Under the pieces are notes generated by a model. That model searched no databases. It had not been told where the DNA came from and saw only the letters and a program-made list of their open reading frames with translations. From the NCBI RefSeq assembly GCF_900163795.1, contig NZ_FWFD01000021.1, positions 1-38,501 of the forward strand: DNA of 38,501 nucleotides, given 5' to 3'. The position numbers and the translations under genes were made by a program. This document shows positions 1-6,499 of the stretch, piece after piece (the stretch's first letter is position 1; every line of letters starts with the position of its first letter). Source of the stretch: Vagococcus fluvialis bH819 (GTDB taxonomy: Bacteria; Bacillota; Bacilli; Lactobacillales; Vagococcaceae).

Positions 1-72
1 AGAAACGCCCTACACATTTGGTTTGTCTTACTTTGTTTAGTTTTCAAAGATCTATCTCGTTGTCGTAACAAC
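1..72 (-). other. 5' leader of an rRNA operon (16S gene lies beyond the left edge)
   Basis: Read on the minus strand, positions 54-36 give ATCTTTGAAAACTAAAC, which resembles the boxA-type antitermination signal of Firmicutes rRNA leaders. It is followed by AACCAAATGTGTAGGGCG, a stretch typical of the leader just before 16S rRNA in enterococci and relatives. Two strong promoters lie directly upstream and point the same way. The rRNA genes themselves are not in the window, so that they follow is inferred from the leader. Confidence 0.7.
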
Positions 73-107
73 TTTTATATCATATCACGTTTTTTTTTAT
101 AAGTCAA
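73..107 (-). promoter_or_regulatory. rRNA operon promoter P2
   Basis: On the minus strand a -35 box TTGACT (102-107) and a -10 box TATGAT (79-84) are separated by exactly 17 bp. The upstream sequence is A/T-rich, like an UP element. Transcription would start near position 72 and run left into the rRNA leader. Confidence 0.75.
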
Positions 108-255
108 CTATTTTTAAAAAATAATTATTGTTTTTTGTTATTTAATATATAAGTTATCTTCGTGACTTAATGATATTAACACATATTAATTCGTTATTCA
201 AGTATTTTATCCAAATATTTTTTTGTTATTTAAACAAAGTACTTGTCGTAACGAC

Positions 256-291
256 ATGTATTAATATATCAATTGTTTAAATAAAAATCAA
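256..291 (-). promoter_or_regulatory. rRNA operon promoter P1 (upstream)
   Basis: On the minus strand TTGATT (286-291) and TATATT (263-268) have a 17-bp spacer. The layout of two tandem promoters about 180 bp apart is common for rRNA operons. Just downstream of its -10 box is GTTACGACA, the same nonamer that follows P2. The A/T-rich DNA between P1 and P2 (108-255) holds no gene that I can see. Confidence 0.55.
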
Positions 292-310
292 GCTTATTTT
301 TTATTTTTTT

Positions 311-349
311 AAAAAAAAATAAAAAGTAGGTAAAAACTCCCTACTTTTT
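311..349 (-). terminator. Rho-independent terminator of perR
   Basis: A perfect 10-bp stem (321-330 with 340-349, AAAAAGTAGG) and 9-nt loop begin right after the perR stop. On the minus strand they are followed by a run of nine T. Confidence 0.85.
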
Positions 350-350
350 A

Positions 351-782
351 CTATGATTCTTTTTGACAATCTGGACATAAACCATACATTTCTAAACGAT
401 GTTCTCTTACTTTAAAGCCGGTTAATTTTTCTGTTGCCGACTCAACGTCTTCTAAACCTGGATAATATACATCTACAACTTTTCCGCAATTATCACAAAT
501 TGCATGATAGTGCTTTGTAGACGTAAAATCAAACCTGCTAGAAGAATCTCCATAGGCCATTTCAATAACAAAACCTATATCAGTAAACAATCTTAAATTA
601 TTATATACAGTTGCAACACTCATATTTGGAAAACGATGCTCCAGATGTTTATAAATTTCATCCGCTGTTGGATGACTTTTACTTTCAATCAAATATTCTA
701 AAATAGCATATCTTTGTGGTGTTATACGTATATTAGATTGTTTCATCTTACTGATTGCATCTTCAACAATATGATTAGACAT
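351..782 (-). CDS. perR: Peroxide-responsive repressor PerR (Fur family)
   Basis: A 143-residue metal-dependent repressor that senses hydrogen peroxide by oxidation of metal-binding histidines and controls peroxide defence and iron genes. The winged helix (ITPQR to SVATVYNNL) is followed by a dimerisation domain. Counting three residues further upstream, all PerR metal ligands are present at H40, D88, H94, H96 and D107 (H37, D85, H91, H93 and D104 in Bacillus subtilis), as are the structural zinc pairs C99xxC102 and C139xxC142. The D107 position supports PerR rather than Fur or Zur. The open frame reaches 791, but AAGG sits directly against that ATG, while the ATG at 782 has a normal 9-nt spacing, so I start there. 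It is monocistronic, with its own promoter and terminator, next to the rRNA operon. Confidence 0.93.
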   Translation of the reverse strand: MSNHIVEDAISKMKQSNIRITPQRYAILEYLIESKSHPTADEIYKHLEHRFPNMSVATVYNNLRLFTDIGFVIEMAYGDSSSRFDFTSTKHYHAICDNCGKVVDVYYPGLEDVESATEKLTGFKVREHRLEMYGLCPDCQKES

Positions 783-814
783 ATTCATCATCCTTGTGAA
801 TTTTTTATACTTTC

Positions 815-843
815 ATTCTACTACCATTTTATAAATATATCAA
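815..843 (-). promoter_or_regulatory. perR promoter
   Basis: On the minus strand TTGATA (838-843), a 17-bp spacer and TAGAAT (815-820) lie about 30 bp upstream of the perR start. I could not see a clear PerR box (TTATAATnATTATAA) overlapping it. Confidence 0.6.
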
Positions 844-871
844 GAAACTACGTCATATAAGTATATTTTAT

Positions 872-1327
872 TTATTTCAAATCTATTTCTTCCTCAAAAA
901 ATAATATATAAATAAAAATACAAAGAACACCAATTACCAAAGATACGTCAGCAAAATTAAAAATTGGAAAATTAAAAAACTCAACTTGGAACATATCAAC
1001 AACATAGCCTAATCTAATTCGATCGATAAAATTACCTAACGTTCCACCGATAATTAAGCTTAATCCTATTGTCATCCACTTACTTTTTTCATGATATTTG
1101 TAAAGTAAATACGGAAGAATAATTAAAGCGATTATTGTCACTATAGTAAAAAACCAAATTTTTCCTTCTAAAATACTCCACGCAGCACCGCTATTTCTAA
1201 TATGTGTCAAAGAAAGTATCTGATTATCAAAAACGGTTTGATGTAACTTTATATTGGATACCACCCAAAACTTTATCAGTTGATCTAATAAAACTGACGC
1301 CAACACTATTATACTGTAATAAATCAT
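872..1327 (-). CDS. lspA: Lipoprotein signal peptidase (signal peptidase II)
   Basis: A 151-residue membrane aspartyl protease that removes the signal peptide of prolipoproteins after lipid is attached to the +1 cysteine. Four membrane segments are visible. The family motifs are all present: DQLIK near residue 15, RNSGAAWS (44-51), GGTLGNFIDRI (94-104) with catalytic D102, and FNFADV (123-128) with catalytic D127. Length is normal. It is second in a two-gene unit: the upstream CBS gene ends 7 nt before its ATG, and the ribosome site GAGTGAGGA overlaps that stop codon. The usual neighbour rluD is not present. Substrates encoded nearby include OppA and the lipoprotein at 33118. Confidence 0.95.
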   Translation of the reverse strand: MIYYSIIVLASVLLDQLIKFWVVSNIKLHQTVFDNQILSLTHIRNSGAAWSILEGKIWFFTIVTIIALIILPYLLYKYHEKSKWMTIGLSLIIGGTLGNFIDRIRLGYVVDMFQVEFFNFPIFNFADVSLVIGVLCIFIYILFFEEEIDLK

Positions 1328-1334
1328 TTTTTCC

Positions 1335-2021
1335 TCACTCTCCGAATAAATCTTTAGGACTCACTATCCCAATCAACTTTCCATTATTGCGACCATTTTC
1401 TGTAATCAAAATAGCTTCCAACCTTGGATTATTTTTAAATAATTCTTTTGCTTTGTACTCAGTATCTGTCGGCGCTAAAAAATAAACAGCGTCACTTTTA
1501 TTATCAATATCTAATATATCTATTGCTGTATAATAATTAAGATCCAATAAACTACTATTAGCATTTTTAGCAAACCACATACCAACCCCTCTAGTTGTTA
1601 TCAGCCCTCTGAATTTCTTATTTTGGTACACAGGAAACTGAGAATATTCTTTTTCTACTATTATATAAAGAATTTCTTGTAGAGGTACTTCTGCTGTAAA
1701 TATTTTAACATTTTTCTTAAGTACACGCTCAACTAACCTAGGGTGTAATAATTTATTTTCTATTTCTAAGATCCTGTTTACCGCCCATTCATTAGGCTCA
1801 GCAATAATAAAATCAGTTTCAATTCGATTGTGAACAATTGCGTTTCTAAGTTGAGAAAATTCAATTAGATCATATTCTATTTCTCTAATCGGTAAATCAG
1901 ATTGCTTCTTTACCCGTCGAAGCATTTCAGTTACTCCCATATTGTTTGGAAAATTCAATTGTTTTCTTAACCATTTTTCTATTTTATTGAAAGATGCTAA
2001 AAAAGTATCTGCTCTATTCAT
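1335..2021 (-). CDS. CBS-pair protein with an N-terminal HEPN-like helical domain
   Basis: A 228-residue soluble protein of unknown function. The C-terminal half (about residues 105-228) looks like two CBS repeats, for example FPVYQNKKFRGLITTRGVG and GIVSPKDLF. CBS pairs usually bind adenine nucleotides. The N-terminal part is helical and carries LRNAIVHNR, an R-x4-H arrangement that recalls HEPN domains; this is a motif resemblance only. The open frame reaches an ATG at 2033, but that ATG is followed by GAGGTG, which gives good spacing to the ATG at 2021, so I start there. It is co-transcribed with lspA downstream and divergent from the cold-shock gene. Presumably it senses nucleotide state. 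Confidence 0.75.
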   Translation of the reverse strand: MNRADTFLASFNKIEKWLRKQLNFPNNMGVTEMLRRVKKQSDLPIREIEYDLIEFSQLRNAIVHNRIETDFIIAEPNEWAVNRILEIENKLLHPRLVERVLKKNVKIFTAEVPLQEILYIIVEKEYSQFPVYQNKKFRGLITTRGVGMWFAKNANSSLLDLNYYTAIDILDIDNKSDAVYFLAPTDTEYKAKELFKNNPRLEAILITENGRNNGKLIGIVSPKDLFGE

Positions 2022-2119
2022 CACACACCTCATTTCTTAATTACCAAAGATAAGTATATAACAAAATATCAAAAGTAAAAAGAATTATTATTTAATGGCT
2101 TACGCCCATAAGCATGTGT

Positions 2120-2148
2120 TTGACGTAACAATACTTACACCGTATAAT
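2120..2148 (+). promoter_or_regulatory. Cold-shock gene promoter
   Basis: TTGACG (2120-2125), a 17-bp spacer and a perfect TATAAT (2143-2148). The predicted untranslated leader is about 33 nt, short compared with the long thermosensing leader of Escherichia coli cspA. Confidence 0.8.
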
Positions 2149-2187
2149 GAATATAGGCATGCAAATGACCACTAGGGGGTATGTAAA

Positions 2188-2391
2188 ATGAAATTCGGCA
2201 CAGTAAAATGGTTTGACGTTAGAAAAGGTTATGGTTTTCTAGTGTATGACGGAGACGAAGAAATTTTTGTACATTTTACCGGCATCATTCAAGAGGGGTT
2301 CAAAGTTCTTTTTGAAGGTCAAAAAGTGGAGTTTACTATTAAAGAAGGTGCACGTGGTCTACAAGCATCGCAAGTACTTGTTATCGAATAA
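2188..2391 (+). CDS. Cold-shock domain protein (Csp family)
   Basis: A 67-residue single cold-shock domain that would bind single-stranded RNA or DNA and melt RNA structure. It starts with the typical GTVKWF, has the RNP1 motif KGYGFL (residues 13-18) and an RNP2-like EIFVHF. Two small deviations from the usual pattern are D for N in KWFN and the acidic DGDEEIF for DGxDVF. The ribosome site is AGGGGGT, 7 nt before the ATG. It is monocistronic, with its own strong promoter and a shared terminator. The genome probably carries other csp paralogues, so I give no letter. Confidence 0.93.
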   Translation: MKFGTVKWFDVRKGYGFLVYDGDEEIFVHFTGIIQEGFKVLFEGQKVEFTIKEGARGLQASQVLVIE

Positions 2392-2394
2392 ATA

Positions 2395-2432
2395 AAAAAA
2401 GTGTTGACTTTATTTCTCGTCAACACTTTTTT
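2395..2432. terminator. Bidirectional terminator between csp and the ebsA-like gene
   Basis: A 14-bp inverted repeat (2395-2408 with 2419-2432, core AAGTGTTGAC) has A/T runs on both sides, so it can stop both converging genes. The stop codon of the minus-strand gene (2410-2412) lies in the loop and its last codons form one arm. Confidence 0.85.
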
Positions 2433-2850
2433 CTATACTGTAAATACTACCTGTAAATAAACTTTCTTGTTTTAAGTTTGAAACAAACGAATTCTTAGAA
2501 GGCGGGAACATTACGTACGCATATTCTTTAGCGTCTGTCTTTATCGTGATACCATGACTCCCCACTGATACTTTCTTTATTTTATCAATATCAATTTGAT
2601 AGCAATTCTTTTTTAAAATGGCAGATACTTTTAGTTGCTCATTTGTAAGAATCATCTTTCTCCGAGTTCCTAAGTAGCCGAAGAGTAAAAAAATTAAAAA
2701 TGTGACAATACTAAATAAATTAATTCGGCCTTGGACTTCCAATAACCCAATCATACTTAATAAAAATAAGACAAATGTCATCGACCAATAAATGATTGTT
2801 CCTGAAAGCTCAGGCTGATATCGAAAAACATGAATTTTACTTGTACTCAT
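2410..2850 (-). CDS. ebsA: EbsA-family membrane protein
   Basis: A 146-residue protein with two membrane helices (about residues 20-37 and 43-61) followed by a cytoplasmic PH-like beta domain (about 65-135, starting RRKMILTNEQLKV). The N-terminus FRYQPELSGTIIYWS resembles the EbsA family named from the enterococcal binding-substance locus. Its function is unknown, and assignment to EbsA rests on my recognition of the N-terminal pattern. The ribosome site is AGGAGG, 6 nt before the ATG. It is divergent from the RNase HI gene, with only 82 bp between the starts. Confidence 0.65.
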   Translation of the reverse strand: MSTSKIHVFRYQPELSGTIIYWSMTFVLFLLSMIGLLEVQGRINLFSIVTFLIFLLFGYLGTRRKMILTNEQLKVSAILKKNCYQIDIDKIKKVSVGSHGITIKTDAKEYAYVMFPPSKNSFVSNLKQESLFTGSIYSIEKSVDEK

Positions 2851-2932
2851 ATTAGCCTCCTATAAAAAGCTCTTCTACAATTACCTATATTACCATAAGA
2901 TAAATAAATAAAAAATACAAATGGAGAAACCA

Positions 2933-3343
2933 ATGATAAAAATCTATATTGATGCAGCTACTCACCAAACAAAAAACATTAGTGCCGGTGGTATGATTGT
3001 ACTACTTAATAAAGAACAACTTCAAATAAAACAAACGCTTAGGGCAAAAACAAATAATGAAGCTGAATTTGAAATACTTTTATTCGCTTTAGAATTTGCC
3101 TTGAATAATAATTGGAATCAAGAAACTATTTTTATTTACTCAGATAGCCAAATTGTGATTCAGTCCTTAGAAAAAAAATATGCTAAAGAGGATTCTTTTT
3201 CAACTTTACTTAATCAAATCCTAACGTTAATGAATAAATTCGATTTCATTTTCATCGAATGGCAAGGAGAAAAGCAAAATAAAGGGGCAGATAATTTAGC
3301 TAGACAAGCACTCCAATTAGCTCTAAAAAATAAAAGTCGATAG
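2933..3343 (+). CDS. RNase HI-family protein
   Basis: A 136-residue RNase H fold. The four acidic catalytic residues can be placed: D7 in IYIDAA, E45 in TNNEAEF, D71 in YSDSQ and D120 in GADNLA. It should cleave RNA in RNA:DNA hybrids, but this short YpeP or reverse-transcriptase-like subgroup is often only weakly characterised. The open frame begins at 2921, but GGAG of the first codons is spaced 6 nt before the ATG at 2933, which I take as the start. Its last codons form part of the terminator stem that follows. Confidence 0.85.
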   Translation: MIKIYIDAATHQTKNISAGGMIVLLNKEQLQIKQTLRAKTNNEAEFEILLFALEFALNNNWNQETIFIYSDSQIVIQSLEKKYAKEDSFSTLLNQILTLMNKFDFIFIEWQGEKQNKGADNLARQALQLALKNKSR

Positions 3344-3370
3344 CCAATTATGTTTGGCTATCGACTTTTA
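3331..3370. terminator. Bidirectional terminator between the RNase H gene and hemH
   Basis: A perfect 17-bp inverted repeat (3331-3347 with 3354-3370) with a 6-nt loop. The T-run is better on the minus strand, so it serves mainly hemH. The stop codon of the RNase H gene lies inside the left arm. Confidence 0.88.
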
Positions 3371-3377
3371 AATCTAT

Positions 3378-4319
3378 TTATTTAGCTATTTCTAAAAGTA
3401 ATTTTGCAAATTCAGGATCACCGTTAAATGGATGAATATAGTTAAATTCATCTCCACCGTTCTCCATAAAATATTCTCTATTTTCACATTCTATTTCTTC
3501 CAGCGTCTCTATACAATCAGAAACAAACCCAGGTGTAATAATTAGAACTTTTTTAACTCCTTTACTTGGTAGTTCTTTTAACGTTGCATCTAACGCTGGA
3601 GTTAGCCACTCTTCCGGCCCAAACTTAGACTGATATGTTACTTTGTACGGAATTTCTATATCAAAACCATCAAAAACAGCTGCGGTGGTTTCAGCACACT
3701 GTTCCTTATAAGGGTCACCTTTTTCCACATAGGAAACGGGCAATCCATGATATGAAAAAACTAAAAGTTCAGGTTGATATTTCTTAATCCCAGCTAAAAT
3801 TTGTTTTCTTAATAATTCTATATAAAGTGGGTGGCTTGTAAATTCTCTGATTAAATGTAATTTAGGAATGCTTTCCACTTTCAAATAATGCCTGAATACA
3901 GCATCATGAATAGAAGCTGTCGTCGTCGTTGAGTATTGTGGATACAAAGGGATAACTGTTATTTCTTCTATCCCTTCTTCTTCAAAAGATTTTAATGATT
4001 CTGAAATAGTTGGGTGACTATAAGCCATACCGAATTTAACTGAAACGTCTGGTAACAACGCCTGTAATTGATTGGTTTGAGATTTAGTATGGATCAATAA
4101 TGGTGAGCCTGCTTCCTCCCAAATACTACTATATAAAGCTGCTGATTTTTTAGGTCTTGTGTTTAAAATAATTCCATGTAAAATCGGTAGCCATTGCCAT
4201 CTTGGTTTATCTATCACTCTTTTATCACCTAAAAAGTGTTTCAAATATTCTTTTACTTCTTTTGTTTCTGGTTTTTCTGGTGTGCCAATATTTGCTAATA
4301 AAATACCTGATTTAACCAA
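3378..4319 (-). CDS. hemH: Ferrochelatase, last step of heme synthesis
   Basis: A 313-residue enzyme that inserts ferrous iron into a porphyrin. The catalytic histidine is H191 in SYHGLP, and the acidic motif SDCIETLEEI (268-277) is intact. The N-terminus LLANIGTPEKPET and the length resemble the protoporphyrin-type enzyme of Proteobacteria more than the Bacillus coproporphyrin type, which has a tyrosine in that loop. No other heme gene is in the window, and lactic cocci generally lack the pathway, so it may act on imported porphyrin or be a relic. The start codon is TTG, 9 nt after AGGAGG. It is monocistronic and converges with the RNase H gene. Confidence 0.92.
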   Translation of the reverse strand: MVKSGILLANIGTPEKPETKEVKEYLKHFLGDKRVIDKPRWQWLPILHGIILNTRPKKSAALYSSIWEEAGSPLLIHTKSQTNQLQALLPDVSVKFGMAYSHPTISESLKSFEEEGIEEITVIPLYPQYSTTTTASIHDAVFRHYLKVESIPKLHLIREFTSHPLYIELLRKQILAGIKKYQPELLVFSYHGLPVSYVEKGDPYKEQCAETTAAVFDGFDIEIPYKVTYQSKFGPEEWLTPALDATLKELPSKGVKKVLIITPGFVSDCIETLEEIECENREYFMENGGDEFNYIHPFNGDPEFAKLLLEIAK

Positions 4320-4413
4320 ATAAATCTTCCTCCTTTTTGTAACCCACCTAGTCTACCATTTTTATCAAGAAGTTAAAAAGAAAGAATACTTTTATTCCAT
4401 AATAAGTCTTCAT

Positions 4414-4442
4414 TTGACAAATTACATATTTTGATTTAGGAT
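4414..4442 (+). promoter_or_regulatory. Promoter of the tyrS T-box leader
   Basis: Perfect -35 TTGACA (4414-4419), 17-bp spacer, -10 TAGGAT (4437-4442). Transcription would begin near 4449, giving a leader of about 255 nt. Confidence 0.7.
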
Positions 4443-4448
4443 GTATTT

Positions 4449-4686
4449 AATTAAATAATTGATAATAATTGAAAAAGTAGTAAATTATCCCTGTTTATAG
4501 AAAGTCAAAAATTGCTGGAATTTGACACATATAATATTACGAATTACATTCAATGTTTTAATTATCAGCGGGTTGTTGCCGATATAAACAAATGAGTGGT
4601 GTAGACTTAGTCACACTAACTTGGGTGGTACCACGGAATATATTATTTCGTCCCTATAGAGAACAATCTCTATAGGGACTTTTTTT
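4449..4686 (+). promoter_or_regulatory. T-box riboswitch controlling tyrS
   Basis: The conserved T-box GGGTGGTACCACGG lies at 4623-4636. Its TGGT would pair with the ACCA end of uncharged tRNA-Tyr. A stem GTCAAA/TTTGAC (4504-4526) with GCTG in its loop matches the distal part of stem I. A tyrosine TAC specifier could be 4538-4540 or 4545-4547; I cannot decide which. The terminator is a 13-bp stem (4650-4662 with 4667-4679) followed by T8, and the T-box strand would form the competing antiterminator. Low tyrosine should switch tyrS on. This fills most of the gap 4320-4705. Confidence 0.93.
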
Positions 4687-4705
4687 ATAGAAAGGAATGT
4701 TTTTA

Positions 4706-5974
4706 ATGACAACAAATATTATCGATGAGTTAATGTGGCGTGATGCAATTAATCAACAAACTGATGCTGAAGGTTTACGTGAATATGTAGAAAGTAATAA
4801 AATTTCTTTATATTGTGGCGTAGATCCAACTGGAGATAGCATGCATATTGGACATTTGATTCCTTTTATGATGCTTAAAAGATTCCAACTTCTAGGGCAC
4901 CATCCTTATATTGTTATTGGTGGCGCAACTGGTACCATTGGTGATCCAAGTGGACGTTCTAGCGAAAGACAACTCCAAACTATGGAACAAGTTCAGCATA
5001 ATGTTGACTGTTTAACAAATCAGATGAAGAAACTTTTCTTTGATGAAGACAACGAGCAACAATTATCAATGGTCAACAACTATGATTGGACTAAAGATTT
5101 ATCATTACTTGATTTTTTAAGAGATTACGGTAAAAATTTTAATATCAATACAATGTTAGCAAAAGACATTGTTTCAAGTCGTTTGGAAACTGGGATTTCG
5201 TTTACTGAATTCACTTACCAAATTCTGCAATCAATGGATTACTTACATTTATTCCGTCATCATGATGTACGTCTACAAATTGGTGGTGCGGATCAGTGGG
5301 GAAATATCACAGCTGGTTTAGATCTAATCAGAAAAAAAGAAGGAGCTGAAGCAAAAGCATTTGGCTTAACTATTCCTTTAATGCTAAAATCTGATGGAAC
5401 AAAATTTGGTAAATCTGCCGGTGGAGCTATTTGGTTAGATCCTGAAAAAACATCCCCTTATGAATTTTACCAATTTTGGTTAAACCAAGATGATCGAGAT
5501 GTGGTAAGATACTTAAAATTCTTTACTTTTCTATCTCAAGAAGAGATTAAATCACTTGAAGAAAAAGTTGCCTCTGAACCTCATAAACGTGAAGCGCAAA
5601 AAACATTGGCAAATGAAATGACAACTTTTGTTCATGGCACAGATGCTTTAAATGATGCTCTAATGATTACCGCTGCTTTATTTTCAGGAGATGTTAAACA
5701 ATTAACAGCTCATCAAATTGAAGATGGCTTTAAGAATATGCCAAATGCGACAATAGGTAAAGAGACTATGAACATCGTTGATTGGTTAGTAGAAACTAAA
5801 GTTGAACCTTCTAAACGACAAGCTCGTGAAGATGTAACAAATGGCGCTATTTCCATTAATGGAGAAAAAATAAAGGATATCACAACTGAAATTTCAGCGA
5901 ATTTATCGATTGAAGAAAAATTTATTATTGTTAGAAAAGGTAAGAAAAATTATACACTTATAAATTTAATCTAA
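4706..5974 (+). CDS. tyrS: Tyrosyl-tRNA synthetase
   Basis: A 422-residue class I synthetase that charges tRNA-Tyr in the cytoplasm. The signature HIGH sits in DSMHIGHLIPF, the tyrosine-binding GGADQWGN and the KMSKS-equivalent KFGKS are present, and the C-terminal S4-like RNA-binding domain starts near SKRQAREDV. Similarity to Bacillus TyrS runs end to end. The open frame starts at 4697, but that ATG touches the ribosome site AAAGGA, whereas the ATG at 4706 is 9 nt away and gives the normal N-terminus. It is monocistronic behind a T-box leader and ends in a 44-nt palindrome. Confidence 0.97.
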   Translation: MTTNIIDELMWRDAINQQTDAEGLREYVESNKISLYCGVDPTGDSMHIGHLIPFMMLKRFQLLGHHPYIVIGGATGTIGDPSGRSSERQLQTMEQVQHNVDCLTNQMKKLFFDEDNEQQLSMVNNYDWTKDLSLLDFLRDYGKNFNINTMLAKDIVSSRLETGISFTEFTYQILQSMDYLHLFRHHDVRLQIGGADQWGNITAGLDLIRKKEGAEAKAFGLTIPLMLKSDGTKFGKSAGGAIWLDPEKTSPYEFYQFWLNQDDRDVVRYLKFFTFLSQEEIKSLEEKVASEPHKREAQKTLANEMTTFVHGTDALNDALMITAALFSGDVKQLTAHQIEDGFKNMPNATIGKETMNIVDWLVETKVEPSKRQAREDVTNGAISINGEKIKDITTEISANLSIEEKFIIVRKGKKNYTLINLI

Positions 5975-5977
5975 TTT

Positions 5978-6021
5978 AAATAATTAAGAGGCTGACAAAT
6001 TTGTCAGCCTCTTAATTATTT
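5978..6021. terminator. tyrS terminator, 44-nt perfect palindrome
   Basis: Two 22-nt perfect arms meet at 5999/6000 with the core AAGAGGCTGACAAA. The same core ends the ald gene at 17181-17220, so this is a family of similar terminators. Confidence 0.85.
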
Positions 6022-6044
6022 ATACGAATGATTTTTAATAGCTT

Positions 6045-6077
6045 GGTGATAAAAAATTGGTCTCGAGCAAAGTAACT
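6045..6077 (+). repeat. Dispersed intergenic repeat, copy 1
   Basis: A 33-bp stretch beginning GGTGATAAAAAATTGG and ending AAAGTAACT. It matches copy 2 (17231-17263, inverted) at 23 of 33 positions without gaps. It lies 23 bp after the tyrS terminator. This is the weakest of the three copies. Confidence 0.45.
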
Positions 6078-6101
6078 TTTGCCCCCTCTTGGTGTCTTGT
6101 T

Positions 6102-6362
6102 TTAATTTTCTATTAGTTGATAATTTTTGATAAAAAGATAAGCTATAGTGACTAATCCATTTATACTTGCTAACATTAATAAATTAAAAGCAGACATTTC
6201 AATTATCGAAAGACAGATAATTAAAGCGTTTACTATAAAAAGAATCACTAACCATTTTATTAAGTTTGAACTTTCCCCTTTTTTAAGGTGTCCATTTTTT
6301 TGAACTAGAAACAGAATAACAATAATAAAAGTAATCGTTTGTACCTGTATAATCGTTAACAT
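6102..6362 (-). CDS. Small three-helix membrane protein, unknown function
   Basis: An 86-residue hydrophobic protein with three predicted membrane segments (about residues 4-20, 35-53 and 58-79) joined by a short charged loop KNGHLKKGESSN. I do not recognise the family. The ribosome site AAGGGAGTGAGGGAG directly before the ATG supports translation. It is divergent from the K+ transporter gene, with 137 bp between the starts, and has no partner in its own direction. No clear terminator is seen; the T-rich DNA toward 6022 may serve. Confidence 0.6.
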   Translation of the reverse strand: MLTIIQVQTITFIIVILFLVQKNGHLKKGESSNLIKWLVILFIVNALIICLSIIEMSAFNLLMLASINGLVTIAYLFIKNYQLIEN

Positions 6363-6434
6363 TCTCCCTCACTCCCTTTGACTATATTATACAATTATTT
6401 TTATTTTTTACATCCGTCAAAAGACTGATATACT

Positions 6435-6463
6435 TTGTCTTTTTAATACTCACTTGTTATACT
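6435..6463 (+). promoter_or_regulatory. Promoter of the first ktrB-like gene
   Basis: TTGTCT (6435-6440), a 17-bp spacer and TATACT (6458-6463), 37 bp before the start codon. Confidence 0.6.
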
Positions 6464-6499
6464 TAAAAGAATGTAAGAAAAAAGGAGTTTGCTTTTACT

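Noticed and set aside
1204-1485. 93-codon plus-strand frame opposite lspA and the CBS gene
   Set aside because: Two clear minus-strand genes cover it; no ribosome site or recognisable protein features.
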